The translations under genes and the position numbers were made by a program. A DNA stretch of 64,000 nucleotides from Variovorax sp. Sphag1AA (GTDB lineage: Bacteria > Pseudomonadota > Gammaproteobacteria > Burkholderiales > Burkholderiaceae_C). Positions 1 through 7,900 of this stretch are shown one piece after another. Where the stretch lies: contig NZ_JACHYC010000003.1 in assembly GCF_014192575.1 (NCBI RefSeq), positions 682,001-746,000 of the forward strand, given 5' to 3'. Position 1 is the stretch's first letter. Every line of letters starts with the position of its first letter. The notes under the pieces are model-generated. The model was not told the origin of the DNA, ran no database searches, and saw only the letters and a program-made list of their open reading frames with translations.

Positions 1-13
1 CCAGGGTGCTGCG

Positions 14-616
14 GTGACGGCGAATTGCAGTTCTGTCACCCTGATTGAAAACTCGTCGGGGCGGTGGGAAGACCTGTGCGAGTTTCGTCTTCCTCAGAGC
101 GCTTCCTTGGCGAATCGTGCGACGTCGGAAGAGCCGGAGAGGATTCGAGTCCGGCCTGCAACGGAAGACGATGCAACCGCCGCGTGCAAAGTCATTCGGA
201 ACTCAATCCTCGAGTGTTGTGGTGAGGACCACCGCGACGATGCTGCAGTAGTCGAAAGATGGCTGCAAAACAAGACACCCGAGTTCTTGCGCAGGCTCAT
301 CCTCGCGCCGAACTCGTTCTCAGTTGTTGCCAGCAATGGCGACGAAACGGTTGGATTCGCCTCTGCCTCGAGCACCGGTGAAGTGACGCTCTGCTACGTC
401 GCGCCTTCGGTTCGGTTCACGGGTGTAGGCAAGGCTCTCCTCGCAGCAATCGAAGAACACGCAGCCGGGACGGGGGTCGAGGCATTGCGCCTTGAGAGCA
501 CACGCACAGCGCTGCCCTTCTACACGCGCAACGGATTCGTTCCCGACGGCCCCCCGATTTCGGCGTTTGGCATCGAGGGCCTTCCCATGCGAAAGCAGCT
601 CAGGGCCGAAGGCTAA
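14..616 (+). CDS. GNAT family N-acetyltransferase
   Basis: Probable acetyl-CoA-dependent N-acetyltransferase of unknown substrate. The GNAT fold starts near residue 44 (IRVRPATEDDA, strand 1 and helix 1). The acetyl-CoA loop RFTGVG (residues 134-139) fits the family R/QxxGxG/A signature, and the end has the usual FYTRNGF segment. The GTG start at 14 gives about 43 N-terminal residues with no recognisable family content; an in-frame TTG at 107 would give a more typical 170 residues, so the start is uncertain. The gene stands alone, and its 3' end overlaps a minus-strand pseudogene. Family call is firm, substrate unknown. Confidence 0.8.
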   Translation: MTANCSSVTLIENSSGRWEDLCEFRLPQSASLANRATSEEPERIRVRPATEDDATAACKVIRNSILECCGEDHRDDAAVVERWLQNKTPEFLRRLILAPNSFSVVASNGDETVGFASASSTGEVTLCYVAPSVRFTGVGKALLAAIEEHAAGTGVEALRLESTRTALPFYTRNGFVPDGPPISAFGIEGLPMRKQLRAEG

Positions 617-774
617 GCGGCGCCGGGATGAATCATCTCGCCTCGCTCAAGCATGGCGACGAATTTCTGGATGCGCTGTAGGCGCGTCTTCTGTGTCTTT
701 GCGTCGTGGATCGTCGTTGAAAACCACGCGCTCAGTCTAGTACCGTTGCCGCCCCATGATACGTTTCGTATCAT
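613..774 (-). pseudogene. C-terminal remnant of a YdeI/OmdA-family (bacteriocin-protection-like) protein
   Basis: Reading the minus strand from 774 to a TAG at 613-615 gives 53 residues that carry the conserved tail of the YdeI/OmpD-associated family: a tryptophan segment (LSAWFSTTIHDAK) followed by TxKTRLxRIxKFVxMLxxGExxHP. Only this C-terminal third is present. The upstream side meets an in-frame stop and then the leader of the CPBP gene, so the rest of the gene has been lost. The remnant overlaps the stop of the GNAT gene. Recognition rests on motif memory; a profile search would settle it. Confidence 0.5.
756..774. repeat. Perfect inverted repeat ATGATACG-TTT-CGTATCAT
   Basis: Two perfect 8-base arms around a 3-base spacer. 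It lies 128 bases upstream of the CPBP start and at the broken edge of the YdeI remnant. The size and symmetry suit a dimeric repressor operator better than a terminator, because no T-run follows. No regulator gene is adjacent. Confidence 0.6.
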
Positions 775-901
775 TCGCTAACGTGGATAGCGCGACGCGC
801 TTCCACCGTTTGCACCCCCGACGTTCACTCCTCTGAGAGAACCGGGGGATTCCCGGAGGCGCTCGCGCGGTGACTCCTGCCAAGCATGGCTCGTAAGCAC
901 T

Positions 902-1714
902 ATGCGCAATCGACCCGGACCGTTTCCCACGGGATTTCAAGCCGCGCTCCTCTACCTGGCGCTGTTGCTCGGCGAGGTAGTGGTCAGTTCTGCGCTTCGC
1001 GATGCGCAGGGACTGCTGAACCTGTCGCAGATGCAGCGCGACGCCCTGAGCGTGTTGCTTGCAAACGGATTGGTCTTCGTCTTGGTGATGCACTTCCGAG
1101 GCCTGACCTACCGCGGGTTGTTTCATGATTCGCCTTCATCAGCACGTGCGACTTTCTTTCTGGTCGTGCCGCCTGTCTTGATGCTGGTACCCGCCCTGCT
1201 CCTTGTCATGGGCGTGGTTCAGGAAGGCTTGCAATGGGCATTTCCGCTTTCGGCGTGGGAGCAGCAGTTCTTTGATCGAGTGTCCGGCCTGGGCATGGCG
1301 TCGTTGGTTGCGGTCTGTGTCCTCGCTCCCGTTCTTGAGGAGATGCTCTTCCGCGGCGTCATCCTGCGCGGGTTCCTCGAGCAATACCCACGGCCGATAG
1401 CCATCTTCGGCTCCGCGGTTCTGTTTGGAGCAGCCCACTTGAACATCTATCAGTTCGTTCTCGGCGTTGTGATGGGAGCACTGCTCGGTTGGCTCTACGA
1501 GAGGACGCGTTCTCTCATTCCCTGTATTGCCCTCCATGGGGTCTACAACACCGGCACTGTCGTTATTGCGAACTTCGGACGCGATGCGGAGAGATGGCGT
1601 GGTGCGGAGCTGATGTTCTGGACCGGCTCCGTTGTTCTCGCATTGATGGGTGCCGTTGCATTGCGTGCCATGCTCGCACGACCAAAGCCGACGGCCGAAG
1701 TGGTGCTTGATTGA
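902..1714 (+). CDS. CPBP family intramembrane glutamic endopeptidase
   Basis: Multi-pass membrane protein of the CPBP/Abi (Rce1-like) family, which cleaves peptides inside the membrane and is linked to prenyl-protein processing or bacteriocin immunity. All three family motifs are present: EEMLFR (146-151, the catalytic glutamates), FGAAH (175-179) and HGVYN (212-216). Hydrophobic helices lie around 14-32, 50-64, 84-105, 132-145, 166-195 and 236-257. At 270 residues it is normal length. The ATG at 902 has only a weak ribosome binding site. It is monocistronic, with a YdeI-type fragment upstream. Confidence 0.85.
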   Translation: MRNRPGPFPTGFQAALLYLALLLGEVVVSSALRDAQGLLNLSQMQRDALSVLLANGLVFVLVMHFRGLTYRGLFHDSPSSARATFFLVVPPVLMLVPALLLVMGVVQEGLQWAFPLSAWEQQFFDRVSGLGMASLVAVCVLAPVLEEMLFRGVILRGFLEQYPRPIAIFGSAVLFGAAHLNIYQFVLGVVMGALLGWLYERTRSLIPCIALHGVYNTGTVVIANFGRDAERWRGAELMFWTGSVVLALMGAVALRAMLARPKPTAEVVLD

Positions 1715-1791
1715 AAGAGTCCCAGACGTCCGAGCGCCGGAAGCGGTCAGTCAAGAATGAAGCAATTGATGGATAGGCAGAAAGACGCGGC

Positions 1792-2382
1792 ATGACAACG
1801 ATATGCGCCAAGTGCAACCTCGTCCGCCCAGCAGACGCCCAAGTGCCCGACTGGCAGTGCCCTGGTTGTGGAGTGGCCTATGTCAAGGCCCAGGGCGGAC
1901 ATGGGGGCGGAAGCGCTCCCTTGGATCATTCAGTGACGCGAGTGCTTGCGGGTACCGACGCGAAAAGAGGCTTCAACTGGCGCAAGTGGCTGCTGGTTTG
2001 GGCCGTCCTGTGCGGGATCTACGCGGCATACCAGGGTCATGTTCGTAGAACGGGCGCGGGTGGCAGCGGCCTGACAAGCATTGCTGTTCGCCTCGGCGCC
2101 AACCCCACGACGGATCAACTCGCCGCACTGGCAGCAGGTACGCAGCCCGGCGACGTGCTGATGTACACAGCCGACTGGTGCCCGAACTGCCGGGCCGCCA
2201 GGAATTGGATGGATCAGTACGGCTTTCGCTACGAGACGTGCGACGTCGACAAGGGCGCCGGCTGTGCCCAGCAACTGACGGCGCTGGGCAGCGACGGCGT
2301 GCCCTACCTGATCGTCAAGGGCCACCATATGGAGGACGGATTCGACTCGGCCGAGTTCGTTGCGGCGTTGAACAGCAAATGA
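1792..2382 (+). CDS. Membrane-anchored zinc-ribbon glutaredoxin/thioredoxin-like protein
   Basis: Three-part protein of 196 residues. A short N-terminal zinc ribbon (C5xxC8 and C23xxC26) is followed by one transmembrane helix (about 65-80) and a C-terminal thioredoxin-fold domain with the redox pair CPNC (130-133) and the cis-proline segment GVPY near 169-172. The domain order suggests a membrane-tethered thiol-disulfide oxidoreductase. The side of the membrane depends on topology: the positively charged FNWRKW before the helix favours a cytoplasmic ribbon and a periplasmic thioredoxin domain. The substrate cannot be read from context. Confidence 0.75.
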   Translation: MTTICAKCNLVRPADAQVPDWQCPGCGVAYVKAQGGHGGGSAPLDHSVTRVLAGTDAKRGFNWRKWLLVWAVLCGIYAAYQGHVRRTGAGGSGLTSIAVRLGANPTTDQLAALAAGTQPGDVLMYTADWCPNCRAARNWMDQYGFRYETCDVDKGAGCAQQLTALGSDGVPYLIVKGHHMEDGFDSAEFVAALNSK

Positions 2383-2448
2383 TGAAGCCACAACCGTAGC
2401 TTCGATGCACCAATCCCGCACTCGCTCGGAAGCCGCGACCGCCGGAGC

Positions 2449-3156
2449 GTGTGCGCACTGACAGCTGGCCAAGCAACAATCGCTACCGCTTTGATATCAG
2501 TGAACAACGTCTTAAGTGCAGTTTGCGCAGCCGTGCTCGCCTGTGGCTGCGCAACCCAACCGTCGACCGTGCCTGGTCAAGGTTCAGGCGCGGCCTACGC
2601 ACCCATGGTCGATATGGAGGGTGTTCAGCCCGACGCCTATGCGAGGGATGTTGAAGCGTGCCGGACGGTAGCTTCGAACATGCGAGTGCAGCGCACCAGG
2701 GTTTACGGCAACGACGTCTCGGACGTCATCGTGATTGGCGCGGCCCTGGTCTTTCCTGTGGCGATAGCGGGCGCAGCCGTGGTCGGGGGTATCGCAACTG
2801 CGGTGTACGACGAGGCCTATCCGAACGGCGAGCGCCCAGAGCCGAGGATGCAGCAATCGGCCTTGGTCAATTGCATGGCTCGCAAAGGCTACAAGAACAT
2901 GGACCCGAACGTGACGGTCACCTATGTGGCCCCCATGCAGAGTGAACCTTCATTGCCAACCCGAAAGACGGGCCTTGATACGTACGTCGCCGAGAAGTTT
3001 GCAAAGGCCACGAATTGCAATGCCTCGCCGCGGGCCGTTCTTGAAGAGAAAGGTCCCGGCTTCGAGCGATACAGCGTTCAATGCTCCGATGGCAAGACAC
3101 TTGGCCTTCGCTGCGAGTTCGGCAATTGCTCGAAGGAAACGGCCGGCGGGAATTGA
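2449..3156 (+). CDS. Putative lipoprotein with a hydrophobic central segment
   Basis: Unknown protein. The N-terminus is a hydrophobic export signal ending in a lipobox-like VLAC-GC, so it is probably lipidated. The GTG at 2449 gives 235 residues; a GTG at 2500 would give a compact 15-residue signal before the lipobox and may be the true start. A glycine/alanine-rich hydrophobic stretch (about 92-118, glycine-zipper-like) is followed by the NCMARKGY element seen near the end of many small proteobacterial outer-membrane lipoproteins. Four further cysteines lie in the C-terminal third. No operon partner is evident. Confidence 0.6.
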   Translation: MCALTAGQATIATALISVNNVLSAVCAAVLACGCATQPSTVPGQGSGAAYAPMVDMEGVQPDAYARDVEACRTVASNMRVQRTRVYGNDVSDVIVIGAALVFPVAIAGAAVVGGIATAVYDEAYPNGERPEPRMQQSALVNCMARKGYKNMDPNVTVTYVAPMQSEPSLPTRKTGLDTYVAEKFAKATNCNASPRAVLEEKGPGFERYSVQCSDGKTLGLRCEFGNCSKETAGGN

Positions 3157-3215
3157 CCATGAAGGACCGGAAGCGCCAGTAGCCGGTCGACGTCTTTAAG
3201 CCTTGAGGAGCCAAC

Positions 3216-3620
3216 GTGTTTTCCCACGTCTTTGTAAGCGTCAGCGATTTCGAGCGCGCCTTGCGCTTCTACAGCGCGGTGATGGACAGCCTTGGAATCG
3301 AGCGGCGCTTCTGCGAGCAGGACAAACCATGGGCTGGTTGGCACAGCGCAGGTGGTGCGCGTCCCTTCTTCGTCATCTGCAAACCCTTTGACGGACAGCC
3401 GCACCACCCGGGAAATGGGCAAATGGTTGCTTTCGCCGCCTCCACCAGGGCGGCGGTTCAAAAAACATATCAGACGGCCTTGGAGAATGGTGGCGTCTGC
3501 GAGGGTCCCCCGGGTCTTCGCCCGCAGTACCACGACAACTACTACGGCGCCTACTTTCGCGACCCGGACGGCAACAAGCTCTGCGTTGCTTGTCACGCCC
3601 CGGCGCCTGACGATGCATGA
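3216..3620 (+). CDS. VOC family protein (glyoxalase/bleomycin-resistance fold)
   Basis: Single-domain vicinal-oxygen-chelate protein of 134 residues with paired beta-alpha-beta-beta-beta modules. H4 lies in the opening strand (FSHVFVSV), and the closing strand has the typical YFRDPDGNKL. These proteins are metal-dependent lyases, isomerases or dioxygenases, or drug-binding proteins; the substrate here is unknown. The GTG start at 3216 is chosen because GAGGAG (3205-3210) sits 5 bases upstream. The stop overlaps the start of the next small reading frame (ATGA). Confidence 0.85.
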   Translation: MFSHVFVSVSDFERALRFYSAVMDSLGIERRFCEQDKPWAGWHSAGGARPFFVICKPFDGQPHHPGNGQMVAFAASTRAAVQKTYQTALENGGVCEGPPGLRPQYHDNYYGAYFRDPDGNKLCVACHAPAPDDA

Positions 3621-3877
3621 ACGCAGACGCTAACCTTCATCATCAGAACTGCGGCATGCCAATGACTTGTGGGCCTTTGACTACCATCTTTGCGAATCTC
3701 GTCGCAAAGATGGTGGTGGCGGTGTTCCTGACGCTGGTCATCGTGGGCGCGGCGCGCGCCGGCCAGGACTGCGGACCCATGACTGCAGCCACCGCGACAG
3801 GGGCCCCATCAACCGAAACAGCCAATAGTCTTCCGGCGTTTTCCTTCGACCCATTGCGGGGCCGTCGGCCCGCTTGA
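3617..3877 (+). CDS. Small hypothetical protein with an internal export-signal-like helix
   Basis: An 86-residue frame whose ATG overlaps the stop of the VOC gene. It has a hydrophobic segment (about 32-46, VVAVFLTLVIVGAARA) resembling a signal peptide with an ARA-G cleavage site, then a short low-complexity tail. An internal ATG at 3710 would make this signal N-terminal. A perfect 13-bp inverted repeat lies inside the frame, and the frame ends abruptly, so this may be a gene fragment or a regulatory region. No family recognised. Confidence 0.3.
   Translation: MNADANLHHQNCGMPMTCGPLTTIFANLVAKMVVAVFLTLVIVGAARAGQDCGPMTAATATGAPSTETANSLPAFSFDPLRGRRPA
3683..3714. repeat. Perfect 13-bp inverted repeat (hairpin)
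   Basis: ACCATCTTTGCGA, a 6-base loop, then TCGCAAAGATGGT. It would form a strong RNA hairpin just downstream of the VOC gene. No T-run follows, so it is not a classical intrinsic terminator; it could be an operator, an mRNA-stabilising hairpin or part of a lost element. Confidence 0.75.
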
Positions 3878-4080
3878 CCTTGCAGCGCATGCAGGAGTTC
3901 GGCCCGCCGCTGCCGACGAGCTGGCGGTGACGGGCCACGCATCGCCCCTGCTGAAGTCGGCGAATGTCGGCACTTGGGGCAACGTGACGGACAAGCCCAG
4001 ACAATCAGTGCGCCGCAAGGGAACTTGACGTTCGAAACGCCAGGAACGAGACACGAAGCGTGAAAGCGCTTGGGCGTCTG

Positions 4081-4833
4081 TCAGAGCTGCATGAAGATCA
4101 GGCCAAGGGTGAGCGCGACCGAGGTCCCAAAGATGATGAAGCCGACGCGCCGTCGCCGGTGCGTCAACATCCAGAGCGCGACTCCAGAGATCGACAGGAA
4201 GATCAGGCTACCTGCGAGGGTGTCGACCAGCAGGATCCATGCGACCGGCATTCCGACACCCTTGTGCAGATTCGCCAAAGTGGCGACGAACCCATTGCTG
4301 GTCGTCGTGATGCTGACCGACCGGTTGTCGCGCCAGTACTCTGCCTGGACGATGGAATCGGGACCACCAAAACTGAATACCCAACGCTCCGGCTGCATCA
4401 GAACAGGCAAACGCGGGGCGTCGCCTTCAGACGCGAGCCCAGGTGCGTGTTTGTCTTTTTCCATCCACGCAACATGCTTTGCCGGCTCGATGCGCATGGA
4501 ATTGGGCGGGCCGTTCTGACCGAGCGCCGCCTGAAGCCAGGCCGCCATCTCCTTGGCGCTTGCCGGTGCCGGGTCCGGCAGCGCCAGTTGCGCATTGAGA
4601 CGCTGTTGGGCCATCGGCAGCTTGAGAACTGCGCGGTGGTTGAGCCAGACGCCGGCTGTGCCAAAAATCAATCCGAGAATCGCACCCCACAAGCCGATCC
4701 AGCCATGTGTCTTGCGGATCCATTGCACGAGAGCAGCTCGGCGCTGGCGGCTTTCAAGGCGGTCGACGAGCGCCTCGGAAGGCACAAAAGTAGCAGCATC
4801 GGCGTTGGCTGAGAGATCGGTAGCAGTATTCAT
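4081..4833 (-). CDS. PepSY-associated TM helix protein
   Basis: Inner-membrane protein of 250 residues in the PepSY-TM-like family, often found with iron or siderophore uptake and reductase systems. A first transmembrane helix at about 44-64 (HGWIGLWGAILGLIFG) is followed by a roughly 130-residue periplasmic region and two closing helices (about 197-221 and 229-249) separated by a HRRRR turn. The N-terminal 40 residues are polar and cytoplasmic. No TonB receptor is adjacent in the window. The small putative secreted frame at 3617 lies convergently downstream. Exact role unknown. Confidence 0.75.
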   Translation of the reverse strand: MNTATDLSANADAATFVPSEALVDRLESRQRRAALVQWIRKTHGWIGLWGAILGLIFGTAGVWLNHRAVLKLPMAQQRLNAQLALPDPAPASAKEMAAWLQAALGQNGPPNSMRIEPAKHVAWMEKDKHAPGLASEGDAPRLPVLMQPERWVFSFGGPDSIVQAEYWRDNRSVSITTTSNGFVATLANLHKGVGMPVAWILLVDTLAGSLIFLSISGVALWMLTHRRRRVGFIIFGTSVALTLGLIFMQL

Positions 4834-4926
4834 GTGCGCGACATAGGTGTCGCTCCATTTTCCAACAGAGATGTGATGGGATGTCCATCAGTGTGGGGCA
4901 CCAAGCTTTGACGCCGCGCGGAGGCA

Positions 4927-5151
4927 TCACGCGTCGTGTTGCTCGCGCGCAGGCTCCCTGTCAATTCGAACGATGCGAACGGAGTCCGGCTCCTGGACCA
5001 GTACGCAAGCCTTGCCGGTGCGCCGGCAAAGGTCTTGCACGCGCCAGTACGCACCATGGCTGAGACAGCCGGTCTGGCAAATCACAAGATCGGCGGCGAC
5101 GAGACTGCTCACAGGTCGGTGGATCGCCCATGCCTCATTCCCGGCGATCAT
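4927..5151 (-). CDS. Short DUF2325 protein coupled to the IclR gene
   Basis: A 74-residue protein starting at ATG 5151-5149, whose ATGA overlaps the TGA stop of the upstream IclR gene, a classic translational-coupling arrangement. The sequence carries the DUF2325 core: ADLVICQTGCLSHGAYWRVQ followed by a CRRTGKACVLV strand. In the family this Rossmann-like half contains the conserved cysteine and serine-histidine pair seen here. The usual first half of the domain (GG-rich strand and HHDGG) is absent, so this is a short form. Coupling to IclR suggests a role in the same response, possibly metabolite or redox sensing; that is inference. Confidence 0.65.
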   Translation of the reverse strand: MIAGNEAWAIHRPVSSLVAADLVICQTGCLSHGAYWRVQDLCRRTGKACVLVQEPDSVRIVRIDREPAREQHDA

Positions 5152-5951
5152 GCGTCCGTCGCCGCGTCGAACTCCTTCTGGATGCGTGCGCGCAGATCGA
5201 GCAGTTTCGGAGCGAGCCTGTCGACGGTCTCCTGGAATGCCTCCGCTGTCGACACGCTCACATTCAGGGCGTAGGGCGCTCCCTTGAACAACAGCGGAGT
5301 AGCGACGGCGACGACTTCGTGCTGCCACGCCGCCGCGCAGAAGCCCGATGTCTCAACGTCGCGGATGGCGCCCAGGAGCGCCGGTTCGAGTTCAGCCCAC
5401 TGGGAGCGCCGCAGCCGACGAAAGTGGGCGAGGAGCGCCTTGCGCTGGCCTTGCGGAGCTATCGCGAGGTAGGCACGCCCGAGGGAAGTCAGCTCCATCG
5501 GAACGCGCTGACCTGAGACGACTCTCCGCAGCGATGGCCTGCGGTTGTACCGGATCGACTCCAGATAGACCATCTCGTCGCGATCAGGAGCCGCCAACCC
5601 TACGTTGATCTGTTCCGCTTGTGCAGCGTCACGCATGTGGGGGGCCGCTATCGCCAGCGCGGACGAGCCCGTGCGCATTGCGTGCGCAAGACTGAGGACA
5701 GACGGCGCCAGGCGATATGCACGGGAGCGTGGTTCGACCTCGAGGTAGCCGCACCCGACCAAGGTTTGCGTGAGGCGGCTCACGGTCGAGCGCGAAAGCC
5801 CTGTCCTCTCCGCTATCTCCGCATTGCCGAGCAGTTCGGAGCCGGGGCGGAACGATCGCAGGATCTCGATGCCGCGCTCCAACGACCTGTTGGCAGGAGA
5901 GATGCCCGGCTTTTCGGCCCCGAGGGACCGTGCTTGTGTCGAGGAACTCAT
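5148..5951 (-). CDS. IclR family transcriptional regulator
   Basis: Standard-length IclR regulator (267 residues). The N-terminal winged helix-turn-helix spans about 20-80 (AEIAERTGLSRSTVSRLTQTL), followed by the GAF-like effector domain. It is divergent from the Bug/crotonase/CoA-ligase operon, 147 bases away, and probably controls that operon in response to the substrate or a CoA ester. A 7-bp inverted repeat in the shared intergenic region is a candidate operator. The downstream DUF2325 gene overlaps its stop codon. Confidence 0.9.
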   Translation of the reverse strand: MSSSTQARSLGAEKPGISPANRSLERGIEILRSFRPGSELLGNAEIAERTGLSRSTVSRLTQTLVGCGYLEVEPRSRAYRLAPSVLSLAHAMRTGSSALAIAAPHMRDAAQAEQINVGLAAPDRDEMVYLESIRYNRRPSLRRVVSGQRVPMELTSLGRAYLAIAPQGQRKALLAHFRRLRRSQWAELEPALLGAIRDVETSGFCAAAWQHEVVAVATPLLFKGAPYALNVSVSTAEAFQETVDRLAPKLLDLRARIQKEFDAATDA

Positions 5952-5981
5952 GAGGTGATCGATGCAGCTTGCTCAGGCGTC

Positions 5982-6000
5982 AATTCCACTGCTTGGAATT
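5982..6000. promoter_or_regulatory. Candidate IclR operator AATTCCA-N5-TGGAATT
   Basis: A perfect 7-base inverted repeat with a 5-base spacer (CTGCT) in the divergent region between the IclR gene and the Bug-receptor operon. The TGGAA half-site resembles sites bound by IclR-family proteins. Its position, about 30 bases from the IclR start and 100 from the Bug start, suits control of both genes. Confidence 0.5.
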
Positions 6001-6098
6001 CGGGGGATGCTAAACGAGGACCGTCTTCCTAAGCTACTTCCCATGGCGATCTCAGCGGAGACGCCAACCTCAGAGTTCACGTACGCGGAGACAAATCC

Positions 6099-7076
6099 AT
6101 GAAAGCATCCCTTCGTTCGCTCCTGTGCCGCGTGGCCATGAGCGTGGCAGCGACAGTGTTCGCGGCTCCCGCGGCCCTCGCCGCATTTCCGGACAAGCCC
6201 ATCAAGCTGGTCGTTCCGTTTTCGCCCGGCGGCGGCACGGACGCGATAGCACGTGCGTTGGGCGTCGGCATGTCCCAGGTGCTCGGGCAGCCGGTCATCG
6301 TCGACAACAGGCCAGGCGCCGGCACCATCATCGGGAGCGATCTCGTAGCCAAGAGCCCGCCGGACGGCTACACCGTGCTGGTGTCGACCTTCGCCCACGC
6401 GGTCAACCCGAGCCTGATGGCGAAGCTGCCGTACGACACGCAGAAAGCGTTCGCACCGGTGGTCCTCCTCGCCCGTGGGCCGAACGTGCTCGTCGTGCGC
6501 GCCGACAGTCCCTACAAGTCGGTGGCGGATGTGGTCGCAGCCGCGCGAGCCAACCCTGGCAAGCTCACTTATGCCTCGCAGGGCAACGGCACCTCGGCAC
6601 ATCTGGCAGGCGAGATGTTCACCAACCTGGCAAAGGTGAAGATGACGCACATCCCTTACAAGGGTGCCGGTCCGGCATTGACGGACCTGCTCGGTGGCCA
6701 GGTGGACATGATGTTCGCCACTGCTGCAGCGGCTTCGTCGCAAGTTGCCGGCGGCAAGCTGCGTGCCATCGGTGTCACGACGCCACGCCGCGCACCGGCC
6801 TTGAAGGACGTTCCCGCAGTTTCGGAAACCGTCCCCGGCTACGCGGTCGAGAGTTGGTATGGACTGTTCGTCCCCGCGGGAACGCCCGCCGAAGTGATCG
6901 GCAAGCTCAACGCGGCCGCGAAGAAGGCAACCGAGAGCGCCGAGTTCCGCAAGATGCTCGAACCGGAAGGTCTCTCGGTCAGCGCCGGTGCGCCGACCGA
7001 ACTCGGGGAATTCGTCGACGCCGAGACCGCTCGCTGGTCGCGAATCGTCAAGGAAAACAACGTCAAGGTCGATTGA
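6099..7076 (+). CDS. Bug-family tripartite tricarboxylate transporter substrate-binding protein
   Basis: Periplasmic solute receptor of the Bug/TctC family, 325 residues. The signal peptide ends near residue 28 (AALA-AFPDKP). The mature start FPDKPIKLVVPFSPGGGTD is the family signature for carboxylate binding, and the IPYKGAGPALTDLLGGQVD segment is also typical. No TctA/TctB membrane genes are nearby, which is common in Burkholderiales, so it either uses a distant transporter or acts as a sensor. It leads an operon with a crotonase and an acyl-CoA ligase, so the ligand is probably an organic acid that is then CoA-activated. Confidence 0.9.
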   Translation: MKASLRSLLCRVAMSVAATVFAAPAALAAFPDKPIKLVVPFSPGGGTDAIARALGVGMSQVLGQPVIVDNRPGAGTIIGSDLVAKSPPDGYTVLVSTFAHAVNPSLMAKLPYDTQKAFAPVVLLARGPNVLVVRADSPYKSVADVVAAARANPGKLTYASQGNGTSAHLAGEMFTNLAKVKMTHIPYKGAGPALTDLLGGQVDMMFATAAAASSQVAGGKLRAIGVTTPRRAPALKDVPAVSETVPGYAVESWYGLFVPAGTPAEVIGKLNAAAKKATESAEFRKMLEPEGLSVSAGAPTELGEFVDAETARWSRIVKENNVKVD

Positions 7077-7095
7077 GGCCAAGGAAGGACATCCC

Positions 7096-7896
7096 ATGGA
7101 CTACGCATTGATCCAACTGCAGGTCGAGCTTGGCATCGCCACGATCACCTTCAACCGCCCTGAAAAGCGCAACGCCATGAGCGACGATCTGCGCACCGAG
7201 TTCATCGACGCGCTTGAGCGTGTCGCTGCGGACAAGGCCATTCGCGCCCTGGTGCTCACGGGCGCAGGCAAGGGCTTCTGCGCCGGCGGCGACATCGCGG
7301 GCATGGAACGCCGCATGAATGCACCGGCTGGCGAGGTCGCATTCAACGGCTGGCACCGGCAACAGCGTGTGCATCACACGCAGACCCTGCTGCACACGAT
7401 GCCCAAGCCGGTGATCGCCGCGGTCAATGGCGCGGCATCCGGTCTTGGTGCCGATACGGCGCTTGCCTGCGACTTCATCATTGCGAGCGAGTGGGCCAGC
7501 TTCAGCTGGTCCTACATTCATCGCGGCATCATTCCCGACGGCGGTGGCATGTACTTCCTTCCGCGCCGCGTCGGCCTGCCCAAGGCGAAGGAATTGATCT
7601 TCACGGGGCGCAAGGTGGATATCGACGAAGCCCTTGCCTTGGGAATCGTCGATCGCAAGACCACGGCCGATCGACTCGTTTCCGATGCACAGGCCTGGGC
7701 CCGCGAGTTGAGCAAGGGCTCTGCCACGGCGCTCGCGCTGTCCAAGACGATCCTCGACCAGACCTTCGAGCTGCCGGCCCAGCAGGTCTTCGCGCAGGGC
7801 AGCCAGGCGCAAGGCATTTGCTATACGAGCACCGAGCACCGCGAGTCGGTCCAGGCCTTCCTCGCCAGCAGCAGTGCCAAGGCCTCCAAGGAGTGA
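7096..7896 (+). CDS. Enoyl-CoA hydratase/isomerase family (crotonase)
   Basis: Crotonase-fold protein of 266 residues. The start at 7096 is set by AAGGAAGGA a few bases upstream. The oxyanion-hole segments are present: KGFCAGGD (59-66) and NGAASGLGAD (111-120). Aligned by eye with classical hydratases, the first catalytic Glu is Asp120 and the second is replaced by Tyr140, while IIPDGGG (145-151) resembles the Asp-containing loop of PaaG-type isomerases and related lyases. It may therefore be an isomerase, hydrolase or hydratase-lyase rather than a simple hydratase. It sits between the solute receptor and the CoA ligase, which presumably supplies its CoA ester. Confidence 0.85.
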   Translation: MDYALIQLQVELGIATITFNRPEKRNAMSDDLRTEFIDALERVAADKAIRALVLTGAGKGFCAGGDIAGMERRMNAPAGEVAFNGWHRQQRVHHTQTLLHTMPKPVIAAVNGAASGLGADTALACDFIIASEWASFSWSYIHRGIIPDGGGMYFLPRRVGLPKAKELIFTGRKVDIDEALALGIVDRKTTADRLVSDAQAWARELSKGSATALALSKTILDQTFELPAQQVFAQGSQAQGICYTSTEHRESVQAFLASSSAKASKE

Positions 7897-7900
7897 CGTG

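Noticed and set aside
4060..4812. 250-codon plus-strand frame
   Set aside because: Antisense to the PepSY-associated protein, whose membrane helices and charge distribution are convincing.
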